A stretch of 5,826 bases of DNA, from the NCBI GenBank assembly GCA_029880425.1, contig JAOUOK010000133.1, positions 1 through 5,826 on the forward strand, given 5' to 3'. Below the pieces are notes generated by a model that made no database searches, was not told the DNA's origin, and saw only the letters and a list, made by a program, of their open reading frames with translations. Shown in pieces: positions 1-5,826 of the stretch. Position numbers and translations under genes: made by a program. The stretch comes from Gammaproteobacteria bacterium (GTDB taxonomy: Bacteria > Pseudomonadota > Gammaproteobacteria > UBA6429 > Thiohalophilaceae). Position 1 is the stretch's first letter. Every line of letters begins with the position of its first letter.

Positions 1-58
1 CTGCAACACCATCTTTTTTTCGATTCAAATACTTGAACATTGGCTTTGGAGAATTCAT
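1..58 (-). CDS. 5' end of a leftward gene, possibly DUF721/DciA-like
   Basis: Reading leftward, an ATG at 58-56 opens a frame with no stop to the window edge: 19 codons beginning MNSPKPMFKYLNRKKDGVA. A second in-frame ATG lies at 40-38. Neither has a clear Shine-Dalgarno sequence. The peptide is too short to assign by homology. It is basic and has no signal peptide, so a cytosolic nucleic-acid-related protein would fit. The only functional hint is position: in Pseudomonas-like gammaproteobacteria a small DUF721 gene (DciA, the loader/partner of the replicative helicase DnaB) lies next to the M23-secA-argJ block. A perfect minus-strand TATAAT box at 111-106 supports a real divergent gene. The existence of a gene here is fairly likely; its identity as DciA is inference from synteny. 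Confidence 0.4.
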   Translation of the reverse strand, partial: MNSPKPMFKYLNRKKDGVA

Positions 59-78
59 AATATAAATTAGTAGTTTGC

Positions 79-96
79 GTGCGATACGTGTGATAC
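79..96 (+). repeat. Tandem 9-base repeat in the divergent intergenic region
   Basis: GTGCGATAC (79-87) is followed directly by GTGTGATAC (88-96), with eight of nine positions identical. It lies between the leftward gene and the M23 gene and just downstream of the putative minus-strand -10 box, so it could be a regulator-binding site or could be chance. No known operator is recognised. Confidence 0.4.
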
Positions 97-105
97 AAGA
101 TAAAC

Positions 106-111
106 ATTATA
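106..111 (-). promoter_or_regulatory. Candidate -10 box for the leftward gene
   Basis: On the minus strand bases 111-106 read TATAAT, a perfect sigma-70 -10 hexamer, about 48 bases upstream of the leftward ATG at 58. Transcription would begin near base 99 and give a leader of about 40 nt. The hexamer at a 17-base spacing (134-129, GCCTCA on the minus strand) is a poor -35 box. The surrounding DNA is very AT-rich, so a chance match is possible. Confidence 0.35.
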
Positions 112-129
112 CAATAAAATAAAAAAATT

Positions 130-133
130 GAGG
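130..133 (+). promoter_or_regulatory. Weak ribosome binding site of the M23 peptidase gene
   Basis: GAGG at 130-133 is the only Shine-Dalgarno-like sequence near the gene start. It lies 15 bases before the ATG at 149, longer than usual. It excludes the alternative TTG start at 128, which it overlaps and follows and which is preceded only by an A-rich stretch. The GAGG is also part of a short TGAG-GCG-CTCA inverted repeat (129-139). Confidence 0.4.
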
Positions 134-148
134 CGCTCAGTAGCAAAA

Positions 149-1078
149 ATGAATATTATCCTGCTCAAGCGAAAAAAGGGATCTTCGAGTTTAGTTACCT
201 TAAATAAAAAGAAAGTAGCCACAGTTTTGATGGCGTTATTTGTCATTTTACCTGCCACATTTTTATTTACCGGTTACAAGATTGGTGTGCATTACATGCA
301 GGCCAATCCAGATGACTTGATGGTTGCTATGCAATCTGAAATGGATATGCAGCGACTTAAAATTGATGAAGTAACAAAAACCGCTGAAGAAAATATGAAT
401 GCTTTAGCATTACGTCTCGGTAAACTTCAGGCTCATGTTATTCGTTTAGATGCGCTCGGATCTCGTTTAACCACTATGGCCAAGTTAGATAGTGGCGAGT
501 TTGATTTTAGTCAATCACCTGCACAAGGTGGTCCAGTAGCAGCAAGTGAAGTCTCTTCTGAAATGCAAGTGCCTGATTTTATGACATCACTTAAAAATTT
601 ATCACTTCAATTAGATGATCGTACTCAACAACTTAGTGTTTTAGAAACCATGATGATGAACCGGAACCTGGAAGCAGAAGTTATGCCTGCGGGTCGTCCT
701 ATTACACGCGGCTGGTTATCATCTTATTTTGGGCTTCGTACAGATCCATTTAATGGCCGTCGGGTTCATCACTCAGGTGTCGATTTTGCCGGTAAAATGG
801 GTTCAGATGTCGTCGCGGTTGCTGCTGGTGTCGTTACTTATTCTGCCAAACGATCGGGCTATGGACGTCTTGTCGAAATTAACCATGGTAAAGGCTACTC
901 AACGCGCTATGGACACAACAGCGAAAATATCGTTAAAGTAGGTGATACGGTTAAGAAAGGGCAAATTATTGCCAAAATGGGTACCAGTGGACGTTCTACA
1001 GGTCCTCACGTACATTTTGAAGTACTTTACAATGGTAGAGCAGTAAACCCTAAAAAGTACATTCACGCTTCCCGCTAG
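149..1078 (+). CDS. Membrane-anchored M23-family (LytM-type) metallopeptidase
   Basis: This 309-residue protein is a predicted zinc endopeptidase that cuts peptide cross-bridges in periplasmic peptidoglycan, or works with amidases in cell separation. A short basic cytoplasmic N-terminus (about residues 1-22) is followed by one membrane segment (about 23-44), a polar helical region rich in Met, Gln, Glu and Leu that is probably a coiled coil (about 60-115), and a Gly/Ser/Pro-rich linker. A second helical stretch spans about 143-175, and the C-terminal M23 domain about 185-305. The zinc ligands are present: H208 and D212 in HSGVD, and H289 in HVH. The catalytic histidines H256 (YGH) and H287 are also present, so the domain looks active, unlike the degenerate LytM domains of EnvC and NlpD. 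ATG 149 is chosen over an in-frame TTG at 128 because MNIILLKRKKG resembles the usual start of the family member found near secA. In Pseudomonas-like genomes this gene directly precedes secA; here a CapA-like gene intervenes. The exact substrate is unknown. Confidence 0.93.
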   Translation: MNIILLKRKKGSSSLVTLNKKKVATVLMALFVILPATFLFTGYKIGVHYMQANPDDLMVAMQSEMDMQRLKIDEVTKTAEENMNALALRLGKLQAHVIRLDALGSRLTTMAKLDSGEFDFSQSPAQGGPVAASEVSSEMQVPDFMTSLKNLSLQLDDRTQQLSVLETMMMNRNLEAEVMPAGRPITRGWLSSYFGLRTDPFNGRRVHHSGVDFAGKMGSDVVAVAAGVVTYSAKRSGYGRLVEINHGKGYSTRYGHNSENIVKVGDTVKKGQIIAKMGTSGRSTGPHVHFEVLYNGRAVNPKKYIHASR

Positions 1079-1086
1079 CCTTTTCA

Positions 1087-1117
1087 TGAGCCAATACGAT
1101 GTTATCGAATTGGCTCA
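1087..1117 (+). promoter_or_regulatory. Long intergenic hairpin between the M23 and CapA-like genes
   Basis: TGAGCCAAT (1087-1095) is perfectly complementary to ATTGGCTCA (1109-1117). After one A/A mismatch, CGAT (1097-1100) pairs with ATCG (1104-1107) around a GTT loop, giving 13 base pairs in all. It begins nine bases after the M23 stop codon and ends 12 bases before the next start codon. The following bases, AATTTAATCC, are not a U-tract, so a strong Rho-independent terminator is unlikely. Transcript 3'-end protection, partial termination or control of translation of the next gene are all possible. The structure is seen; its role is inferred. Confidence 0.6.
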
Positions 1118-1129
1118 AATTTAATCCTC

Positions 1130-2245
1130 GTGAAATATTTTTCTTCTCCTCTTTTCGTTGTTTTGATCCTGACTTTTAGCTTGAGTGGCTGTTCTATACC
1201 CGTTACCAAACCCGGTGATGAAATCAGTAAAAAGAAAGAAAAGCCTGATCTTCATATTAAGGCGGTTGGCGATATTATGCTGGGGACAAATTTCCCAGTT
1301 GATCGCCTTGCACCTAATGATGGCTCAGAATTATTAAAAGCTATTACGCCGTTTTTAAACACTGCAGATATTACTTTTGGAAACCTGGAAGGGGTGCTGT
1401 TAGACGGTGGCGAAGCAGCGAAAAAATGTAAAAAACGCTCAGCATGTTATGTTTTTCGTTCACCACCGCATTATGCAAAATACCTTAAATCTGCAGGCTT
1501 TGATGTGCTGAGTCTTGCTAATAATCATGCGCGTGATTTTGGTGAAGAAGGCCGAAGTGCTTCGATGAAAGCACTTGCTGCAGTTGGGTTACGTCATACC
1601 GGGCGCCTGGGTGATATTGCACGCTGGAAAGTGAAAGGCAGCATAGTAACATGGATTGCATATGCACCTTTTGGCGGTTCGCACGATTTACTGGATATTC
1701 AGTTAGCGATAAAGCAAATAAAAGAACTTGATAAGAATAGTGACCTTGTTTTTGTTTCTATCCATGCAGGAGCCGAAGGAAAAGATGTTAAGCATGTCCC
1801 TTTCAAAAACGAAATATTTTATGGTGAAGATCGGGGGGACGTTGTTAAGTTTAGTCATGCGGCCATTGATGCGGGTGCAGACCTGGTTATTGGACATGGG
1901 CCACACGTACCCAGGGCGCTGGAACTGTATAAGAATCGCCTCATTGCCTACAGCCTGGGAAATTTTATCACTTACCAGGGAATCCGAATTACGGGTGATA
2001 ATGGAGTAGCTCCAATCTTATCAGTGACTGTGTCGGCTAAAGGTGAGTTTAAACAGGGGCAAATTATTTCAGCCCGCCAGTTCAGACCACAAGGAACTTT
2101 ACTGGATAAATCCCAAAAAGCAGCGAAATTAATCAAGGAACTTACCCGGGTTGATTTTCCTGCTACCGGGCTACATTTCACGAAAAGTGGCTTAATTAAA
2201 CCACGGGTTATGCCGCGGGTAGCCAATATGAATAAGGACAAATAA
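1130..2245 (+). CDS. CapA-family (PGA_cap) lipoprotein
   Basis: This 371-residue protein has a lipoprotein signal peptide: a short N-terminus, a hydrophobic core at about residues 7-17 and the lipobox LSGC with Cys21 as lipidation site. Residue +2 is Ser rather than Asp, which predicts sorting to the outer membrane. The mature part is a CapA/poly-gamma-glutamate-type domain with a metallophosphatase-like fold. Its conserved blocks appear in order: GDIMLG (47-52), NLEG (85-88), LANNHARDFG (129-138), SIHAG (210-214), GHGPHV (255-260) and YSLGNF (274-279), which contain the expected metal-binding Asp, Asn and His residues. Cys100 and Cys106 could form a disulfide in the periplasm. The founding relative acts in Bacillus capsule poly-gamma-glutamate synthesis, but no capB/capC partners are visible here, so the substrate is unknown. 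The start is GTG with no Shine-Dalgarno sequence; it is chosen because it gives a complete signal peptide and no nearby alternative does. Family assignment is firm; function is open. Confidence 0.9.
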   Translation: MKYFSSPLFVVLILTFSLSGCSIPVTKPGDEISKKKEKPDLHIKAVGDIMLGTNFPVDRLAPNDGSELLKAITPFLNTADITFGNLEGVLLDGGEAAKKCKKRSACYVFRSPPHYAKYLKSAGFDVLSLANNHARDFGEEGRSASMKALAAVGLRHTGRLGDIARWKVKGSIVTWIAYAPFGGSHDLLDIQLAIKQIKELDKNSDLVFVSIHAGAEGKDVKHVPFKNEIFYGEDRGDVVKFSHAAIDAGADLVIGHGPHVPRALELYKNRLIAYSLGNFITYQGIRITGDNGVAPILSVTVSAKGEFKQGQIISARQFRPQGTLLDKSQKAAKLIKELTRVDFPATGLHFTKSGLIKPRVMPRVANMNKDK

Positions 2246-2250
2246 CCTGG

Positions 2251-2278
2251 TTAAGGTCCAGAATTTTGTCTGTATAAA
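2251..2278 (+). promoter_or_regulatory. Possible secA promoter
   Basis: TATAAA (2273-2278) matches five of six bases of the -10 consensus. TTAAGG (2251-2256), sixteen bases upstream, matches three of six of the -35 consensus. An overlapping alternative -10 is TATACT at 2279-2284. The site lies just after the CapA-like stop codon and would give secA a leader of about 145 nt containing all the inverted repeats described below. It is a weak match in AT-rich DNA, so secA could equally be transcribed from upstream. Confidence 0.3.
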
Positions 2279-2295
2279 TATACTTAGTCAGAAGA

Positions 2296-2333
2296 ATTCT
2301 ACACAGGACAAATGCATTCATCGCCTGTAGAAT
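2296..2333 (+). promoter_or_regulatory. Hairpin in the secA leader
   Basis: ATTCTACA (2296-2303) pairs with TGTAGAAT (2326-2333). After a two-base CA bulge, GG (2306-2307) pairs with CC (2324-2325), giving ten base pairs. The 16-base loop contains the palindrome AATGCATT (2311-2318). No U-tract follows. It lies about 97 bases before the secA ATG, so it does not cover the secA ribosome binding site directly. Confidence 0.5.
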
Positions 2334-2368
2334 ATGCCGCTTGTGTTGTGGTATGAACCAATAAATTC

Positions 2369-2386
2369 TTTTGCAGTAAAGCAAAA
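2369..2386 (+). promoter_or_regulatory. Small hairpin in the secA leader
   Basis: TTTTGC (2369-2374) is perfectly complementary to GCAAAA (2381-2386) around a six-base AGTAAA loop. It is one of three inverted repeats in this short leader. The stem is AT-rich and weak on its own. Confidence 0.4.
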
Positions 2387-2393
2387 TTCGTCA

Positions 2394-2405
2394 GTAAGTA
2401 CTTAC
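2394..2405 (+). repeat. Perfect 12-base palindrome upstream of secA
   Basis: GTAAGTACTTAC is its own reverse complement and ends 24 bases before the secA start codon. A dyad like this could be a dimeric regulator's half-sites or part of an RNA structure, but no known operator is recognised. About one such palindrome would be expected by chance in a window of this size, so its location is the only reason to note it. Confidence 0.45.
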
Positions 2406-2413
2406 ATAAAATT

Positions 2414-2422
2414 AAGAAAAGA
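2414..2422 (+). promoter_or_regulatory. Weak ribosome binding site of secA
   Basis: The purine run AAGAAAAGA ends seven bases before the ATG at 2430. It is a poor Shine-Dalgarno match but stands at the right distance, and it supports 2430 over the upstream in-frame ATG at 2334. Confidence 0.4.
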
Positions 2423-2429
2423 TAAAATT

Positions 2430-5123
2430 ATGGTTGGGAAAATTTTTAAGAAAATATTTGGCAGTCGCAATGACAGGCTCGTTAAAGCCATGCGCAAAAC
2501 GGTGGCTAAAATTAACGAGCTTGAATCAAGTATGCAGTCATTGACTGACGAGCAACTTAAATCAAAAACTGATGAATTTCGTCAACGCCTGGAGCAAGAC
2601 GAAACGCTTGATGATTTATTACCTGAAGCATTTGCAACCGTCAGGGAAGCTAGTCAACGTGCTTTAGGCATGCGCCATTACGATGTGCAAATGATCGGTG
2701 GCATGGTCTTACATGACGGTAAAATATCTGAAATGAGAACAGGTGAAGGTAAAACACTGATGTCGACTTTGCCTGCATACCTTAATGCATTAACGGGTAA
2801 GGGTGTTCATGTCATTACCGTTAATGATTATCTGGCAACACGTGATGCTGAGTGGATGGGAAAACTTTATAACTTTCTTGGTATGAGTGTCGGCGTGATT
2901 GTCTCCGAAATGCCATTTGAAGATAAGCAGAAAGCATACAGCGCAGATATTACCTATGGCACGAACAATGAGTTTGGTTTTGACTATTTGCGTGACAACA
3001 TGGCATTTAGTCATGAAGAACAATTTCAACGTGGCCAGCATTTCGCCATTATTGATGAGGTGGACTCAATCCTGATTGATGAAGCACGTACCCCGCTTAT
3101 CATCTCCGGTCCGGCTGAAGACAGTTCAGAACATTACTACAAGGTTAATGAGCTGGTTCCAAAGCTTGTAAAACAGGAAGTTGAAGATGGGCCTGGTGAT
3201 TATACCGTTGAAGAAAAGAGCAAGCAGATCTTTCTTACCGAGGAAGGTCATCAACATGTTGAAGAATTGTTGACGGAGCTGGGCTTACTTTCTGAAGAGT
3301 CCAGTCTTTATGATGTTTCTAATATTGGCTTATTACATCATGTTAACGCGGGTTTAAGAGCGCATGTTCTCTATCAAATAGACGTTGATTACATTATTGC
3401 TAATAATGAAATAGTCATTGTTGATGAGTTTACCGGCAGGACAATGCCCGGACGACGCTGGTCTGATGGATTACACCAGGCGGTTGAGGCGAAAGAAGGA
3501 GTACCTATTCAACAGGAAAACCAGACACTGGCATCCATAACATTCCAGAATTACTTCCGCCTGTATGAAAAATTATCTGGGATGACAGGAACGGCTGATA
3601 CCGAGGCATATGAATTCCAGCAAATATATGGCTTGGAAGTTGTGGTTATCCCGACTCACCGTAAGATGGTCAGGGATGATCGCGGTGATCTTGTATACCT
3701 GACAATGAAAGAAAAATTTGATGCCATTATTGTCGATATTATGGATTGTCAAAAACGCGGGCAACCCGTATTGGTCGGGACATCATCAATTGAAGTATCT
3801 GAATATCTTTCCGGATTATTAAAGAAAGCAAAAATTAAACATGAAGTATTAAACGCCAAGCAGCATGATCGTGAAGCCGAGATTGTAGCCCAGGCAGGTC
3901 AACCCGGTGCAATTACCATCGCCACAAATATGGCGGGTCGTGGTACAGATATTGTTCTCGGTGGTAATTTTGAAGCAGAGATTACAGCATTAGGCAGCCC
4001 TGACGAAGCAACAATTGAGAAACGCAAAGCAGCATGGCAAGAACGGCATAATACAGTTGTTGAAGCAGGTGGCTTGCATATTATCGGTACTGAACGTAAT
4101 GAATCACGTCGTGTTGATAACCAGTTAAGAGGTCGTGCTGGTCGTCAGGGGGATAAAGGTTCTTCTCATTTTTACCTGTCTTTAGAAGATAACCTGATGC
4201 GTATTTTTGCATCAGAACGTGTAGCAGGATTGATGCAGCGTTTAGGAATGAATGAAGGTGAAGCAATTGAGCATCCATGGGTAAGTAAAGCGATTGAAAA
4301 TGCGCAACGTAAAGTTGAAGGTCATAACTTTGATATGCGTAAACAACTGCTTGAGTATGATGATGTTGCTAATGATCAACGTAAGGTTATTTACGAGCAA
4401 CGAAATGAGCTTATGAAGTTAAGTGATATTTCGGATAGTATAGAAGCGATTCGTCATGACGTCGTTAATAATATTATTAGTACTTACGTTCCACCACAAA
4501 GTATTGAAGAGCAATGGGATTTACACGGACTCGAAGAAGCACTGGAAGGTGAGTTTGGCGTTCAATGTAATGTACGTGTATGGCTGGAAGAGGATCCAGC
4601 TTTAAATGAAGATTCATTACGTGAAAAAATACTTAATGAAATTGTAAATGCCTACCTGGAAAAAGAAAAACAATATGGTGCTGAAACAATGCGACATGTT
4701 GAAAAAGCGATCATGTTACAGGAACTGGATTCTTCATGGAAAGAGCACCTGGCGATGATGGATCAGCTACGACAGGGTATTCATCTTCGTGGTTATGCAC
4801 AAAAGAATCCGAAGCAGGAATATAAGCGTGAATCTTTTGAAATGTTTACCGAAATGCTGGATCGAATAAAGCATGATGTTGTGACTATCTTAAGTAAGGT
4901 ACAGCTTAGAAGCGAGGAAGAAATTGCAGCGCTTGAAGAGCAGCGACGACAAAGTAGTGAAGGAATTGAATACCAACATGAAAATGCTTCAGCAATGGGT
5001 ACGACAGAAAGTGACGAGGAACATACTCCTTTTGTCAGGGAAGAGAGAAAAGTAGGGCGAAATGAACCATGCCCATGCGGGTCGGGTAAAAAATATAAAC
5101 AGTGTCACGGTAAACTTAACTAA
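2430..5123 (+). CDS. secA: Preprotein translocase motor ATPase SecA
   Basis: SecA couples ATP hydrolysis to pushing unfolded preproteins through the SecYEG channel of the inner membrane. The protein is 897 residues, essentially the length of E. coli SecA (901). In order it shows the N-terminal helix with GSRNDR (11-16), Walker A TGEGKT (104-109, Lys108), the DEVD Walker B motif (209-212), the preprotein cross-linking region (about 220-370), GMTGTAD (384-390), [10 protein letters not shown] (498-507) and [15 protein letters not shown] (560-574) of the second nucleotide-binding fold. Then come the helical scaffold/wing domains, an acidic linker (about 830-870) and the C-terminal zinc motif [13 protein letters not shown] (Cys881, Cys883, Cys892, His893), which binds SecB and ribosomes in relatives. 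No motif is missing. The start at 2430 is chosen because [16 protein letters not shown] matches the family N-terminus; an in-frame ATG at 2334 would add 32 residues unlike any SecA N-terminus I know. It lies after a structured leader and 53 bases before argJ. Confidence 0.98.
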   Translation: MVGKIFKKIFGSRNDRLVKAMRKTVAKINELESSMQSLTDEQLKSKTDEFRQRLEQDETLDDLLPEAFATVREASQRALGMRHYDVQMIGGMVLHDGKISEMRTGEGKTLMSTLPAYLNALTGKGVHVITVNDYLATRDAEWMGKLYNFLGMSVGVIVSEMPFEDKQKAYSADITYGTNNEFGFDYLRDNMAFSHEEQFQRGQHFAIIDEVDSILIDEARTPLIISGPAEDSSEHYYKVNELVPKLVKQEVEDGPGDYTVEEKSKQIFLTEEGHQHVEELLTELGLLSEESSLYDVSNIGLLHHVNAGLRAHVLYQIDVDYIIANNEIVIVDEFTGRTMPGRRWSDGLHQAVEAKEGVPIQQENQTLASITFQNYFRLYEKLSGMTGTADTEAYEFQQIYGLEVVVIPTHRKMVRDDRGDLVYLTMKEKFDAIIVDIMDCQKRGQPVLVGTSSIEVSEYLSGLLKKAKIKHEVLNAKQHDREAEIVAQAGQPGAITIATNMAGRGTDIVLGGNFEAEITALGSPDEATIEKRKAAWQERHNTVVEAGGLHIIGTERNESRRVDNQLRGRAGRQGDKGSSHFYLSLEDNLMRIFASERVAGLMQRLGMNEGEAIEHPWVSKAIENAQRKVEGHNFDMRKQLLEYDDVANDQRKVIYEQRNELMKLSDISDSIEAIRHDVVNNIISTYVPPQSIEEQWDLHGLEEALEGEFGVQCNVRVWLEEDPALNEDSLREKILNEIVNAYLEKEKQYGAETMRHVEKAIMLQELDSSWKEHLAMMDQLRQGIHLRGYAQKNPKQEYKRESFEMFTEMLDRIKHDVVTILSKVQLRSEEEIAALEEQRRQSSEGIEYQHENASAMGTTESDEEHTPFVREERKVGRNEPCPCGSGKKYKQCHGKLN

Positions 5124-5159
5124 TCGTGATGCACTGATTTAATAAAATCAGGTTACGAT
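5123..5159 (+). promoter_or_regulatory. Extended hairpin between secA and argJ
   Basis: The inner stem pairs CTGATTT (5134-5140) with AAATCAG (5145-5151) around an AATA tetraloop. The outer stem pairs ATCGTGAT (5123-5130) with GTTACGAT (5152-5159) through six Watson-Crick and two G-U pairs; a three-base GCA bulge (5131-5133) separates the stems. In total about 15 base pairs start at the last base of the secA stop codon. No U-tract follows, so it is not a classical intrinsic terminator. It ends six bases before the argJ Shine-Dalgarno sequence, so it may affect mRNA stability or the start of argJ translation. Confidence 0.6.
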
Positions 5160-5165
5160 AAGTTT

Positions 5166-5170
5166 GGTGA
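5166..5170 (+). promoter_or_regulatory. Ribosome binding site of argJ
   Basis: GGTGA stands six bases before the ATG at 5177. It is the best-placed Shine-Dalgarno sequence in the window and fixes the argJ start. Confidence 0.6.
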
Positions 5171-5176
5171 ACAAAA

Positions 5177-5826
5177 ATGGAAAAAGAAAAAAATATTGAT
5201 TTTGAAAATTTTCCTGTAGCAGGTATACGGTTAGGTGTCGCTTGTGCAGGAATAAAGAAAGAAAATCACCGGGACCTGGTCTTAATAGAAATAGCCGAGA
5301 ACTCTTGTACCGCGGCTGTATTTACGCAAAATTCATTTTGTGCTGCTCCCGTGATTATTTCAAAAAAACATCTTGCAGTTACACAGCCACGTTATTTATT
5401 GGTGAATACCGGTAATGCTAATGCGGGTACAGGTGAACAGGGTATTAATGATGCTGAGTATTGTTGTGAAATGGTTGCAGAGGCTACTTCAGTTTCAGCT
5501 GCAGAAGTACTGCCATTCTCAACAGGAGTTATAGGTGAGTTTTTACCCGTTGCTAAATTTTCAAATGCCATTAAAACGGCATACGAGAACTTATCAGAAA
5601 AGAACTGGCAAGATGCAGCTCATGGCATATTAACAACAGATACTGTTGCTAAAGGCTTTACACGTACGCTCATTATAAATAAGCAAACGATTACAATTAG
5701 TGGGATTGCCAAAGGTTCAGGCATGATACGGCCTGATATGGCTACAATGCTTGCCTACATAGCAACGGATGCAAAAATCGGGCAGCAATTATTAGAAAAA
5801 TCATTGCTTGAAGCTGTAAATCATTC
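5177..5826 (+). CDS. argJ: ArgJ, ornithine acetyltransferase / N-acetylglutamate synthase (3' end outside window)
   Basis: ArgJ moves the acetyl group from N2-acetylornithine to glutamate, the cyclic route of arginine biosynthesis; some members also make N-acetylglutamate from acetyl-CoA. The window holds 216 codons of a protein usually near 400 residues. Visible motifs are VAGIRLGVACAGIK (14-27), AAVFTQN (46-52), LVNTGNANAGTG (75-86), the oxyanion-hole pair Thr116-Gly117 in STGVIG, TTDT (153-156), and KGSGMIRPDMATML (179-192). In the last motif, autocleavage before Thr190 would separate the alpha and beta chains and expose Thr190 as the nucleophile. The window covers the whole alpha chain and only the start of beta. 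Asp187 replaces the commoner Asn, a variation I know from other bacteria. Whether the enzyme is mono- or bifunctional cannot be told from the sequence. Location after secA matches Pseudomonas-like gene order; no functional link to secretion is implied. Confidence 0.96.
   Translation, partial: MEKEKNIDFENFPVAGIRLGVACAGIKKENHRDLVLIEIAENSCTAAVFTQNSFCAAPVIISKKHLAVTQPRYLLVNTGNANAGTGEQGINDAEYCCEMVAEATSVSAAEVLPFSTGVIGEFLPVAKFSNAIKTAYENLSEKNWQDAAHGILTTDTVAKGFTRTLIINKQTITISGIAKGSGMIRPDMATMLAYIATDAKIGQQLLEKSLLEAVNH

Noticed and set aside
111..139. Minus-strand terminator-like pattern: a TGAG/CTCA stem followed by a run of T
   Set aside because: The stem has only four pairs, and no minus-strand gene is seen that would end here; the T run is part of an AT-rich promoter region.
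128..148. TTG start at 128 for the M23 gene, adding seven residues
   Set aside because: It is preceded only by an A-rich run, the sole GAGG lies at or after it, and the family N-terminus fits the ATG at 149.
1076..1132. Possible fusion of the M23 and CapA-like proteins by reading through the TAG stop, since both share a frame with no further stop between them
   Set aside because: Seventeen stop-free codons are likely by chance, and the second protein has its own complete lipoprotein signal peptide.
2247..2270. Short CTGG/CCAG repeat with AATTTTG after the CapA-like stop, as a terminator
   Set aside because: A four-pair stem and a four-base T run are too weak to support termination.
2334..2429. 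In-frame ATG at 2334 giving SecA a 32-residue N-terminal extension
   Set aside because: The extension resembles no SecA N-terminus, has no ribosome binding site and overlaps the leader hairpins; the ATG at 2430 matches the family start.
5735..5737. Asp187 in place of Asn just before the ArgJ cleavage site as a sign of inactivity
   Set aside because: PDMATML is a known variant in active ArgJ proteins of other bacteria, and the nucleophile Thr190 and the oxyanion-hole residues are intact.

Overview
This window looks like a conserved cell-envelope and housekeeping segment of a gammaproteobacterial chromosome with moderately AT-rich DNA (judged by eye). From left to right it holds the start of a leftward gene, then four rightward genes: a membrane-anchored M23 (LytM-type) peptidase, a CapA-family lipoprotein, secA and the beginning of argJ. 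From general knowledge, the order M23 peptidase, secA, argJ next to a DUF721/dciA-like gene is shared by Pseudomonas-like gammaproteobacteria, whereas enterics have lpxC-secM-secA-mutT. The genus cannot be fixed from this sequence.

Region by region: bases 1-58 carry the first 19 codons of a gene on the minus strand. Bases 59-148 are an AT-rich divergent intergenic stretch with a perfect minus-strand TATAAT box and a tandem 9-base repeat. The M23 peptidase occupies 149-1078 and has all of its zinc and catalytic residues. A long hairpin without a U-tract (1087-1117) separates it from a GTG-started CapA-like lipoprotein gene (1130-2245). A 184-base leader (2246-2429) with two hairpins and a perfect 12-base palindrome precedes secA (2430-5123; 897 aa, complete). 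A second long hairpin (5123-5159) lies between secA and argJ (5177 to the window edge, cut after 216 codons).

Functionally, the first two rightward genes encode exported envelope proteins: a murein hydrolase or division-factor candidate, and an outer-membrane lipoprotein with a metallophosphatase-like fold. SecA is the ATPase motor that drives Sec export, including export of such proteins. ArgJ belongs to arginine biosynthesis and is a positional rather than functional neighbour. All four genes point the same way, with gaps of 51, 184 and 53 bases, so partial co-transcription is plausible. The hairpins without U-tracts look more like processing, partial-termination or translation-control structures than full terminators.

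I see no mobile element, CRISPR array, tRNA or rRNA, and no clear novel system. The features most worth a second look are the structured secA leader with no recognisable SecM-like arrest peptide, the CapA-like lipoprotein lodged between the M23 gene and secA, and the two intergenic hairpins.
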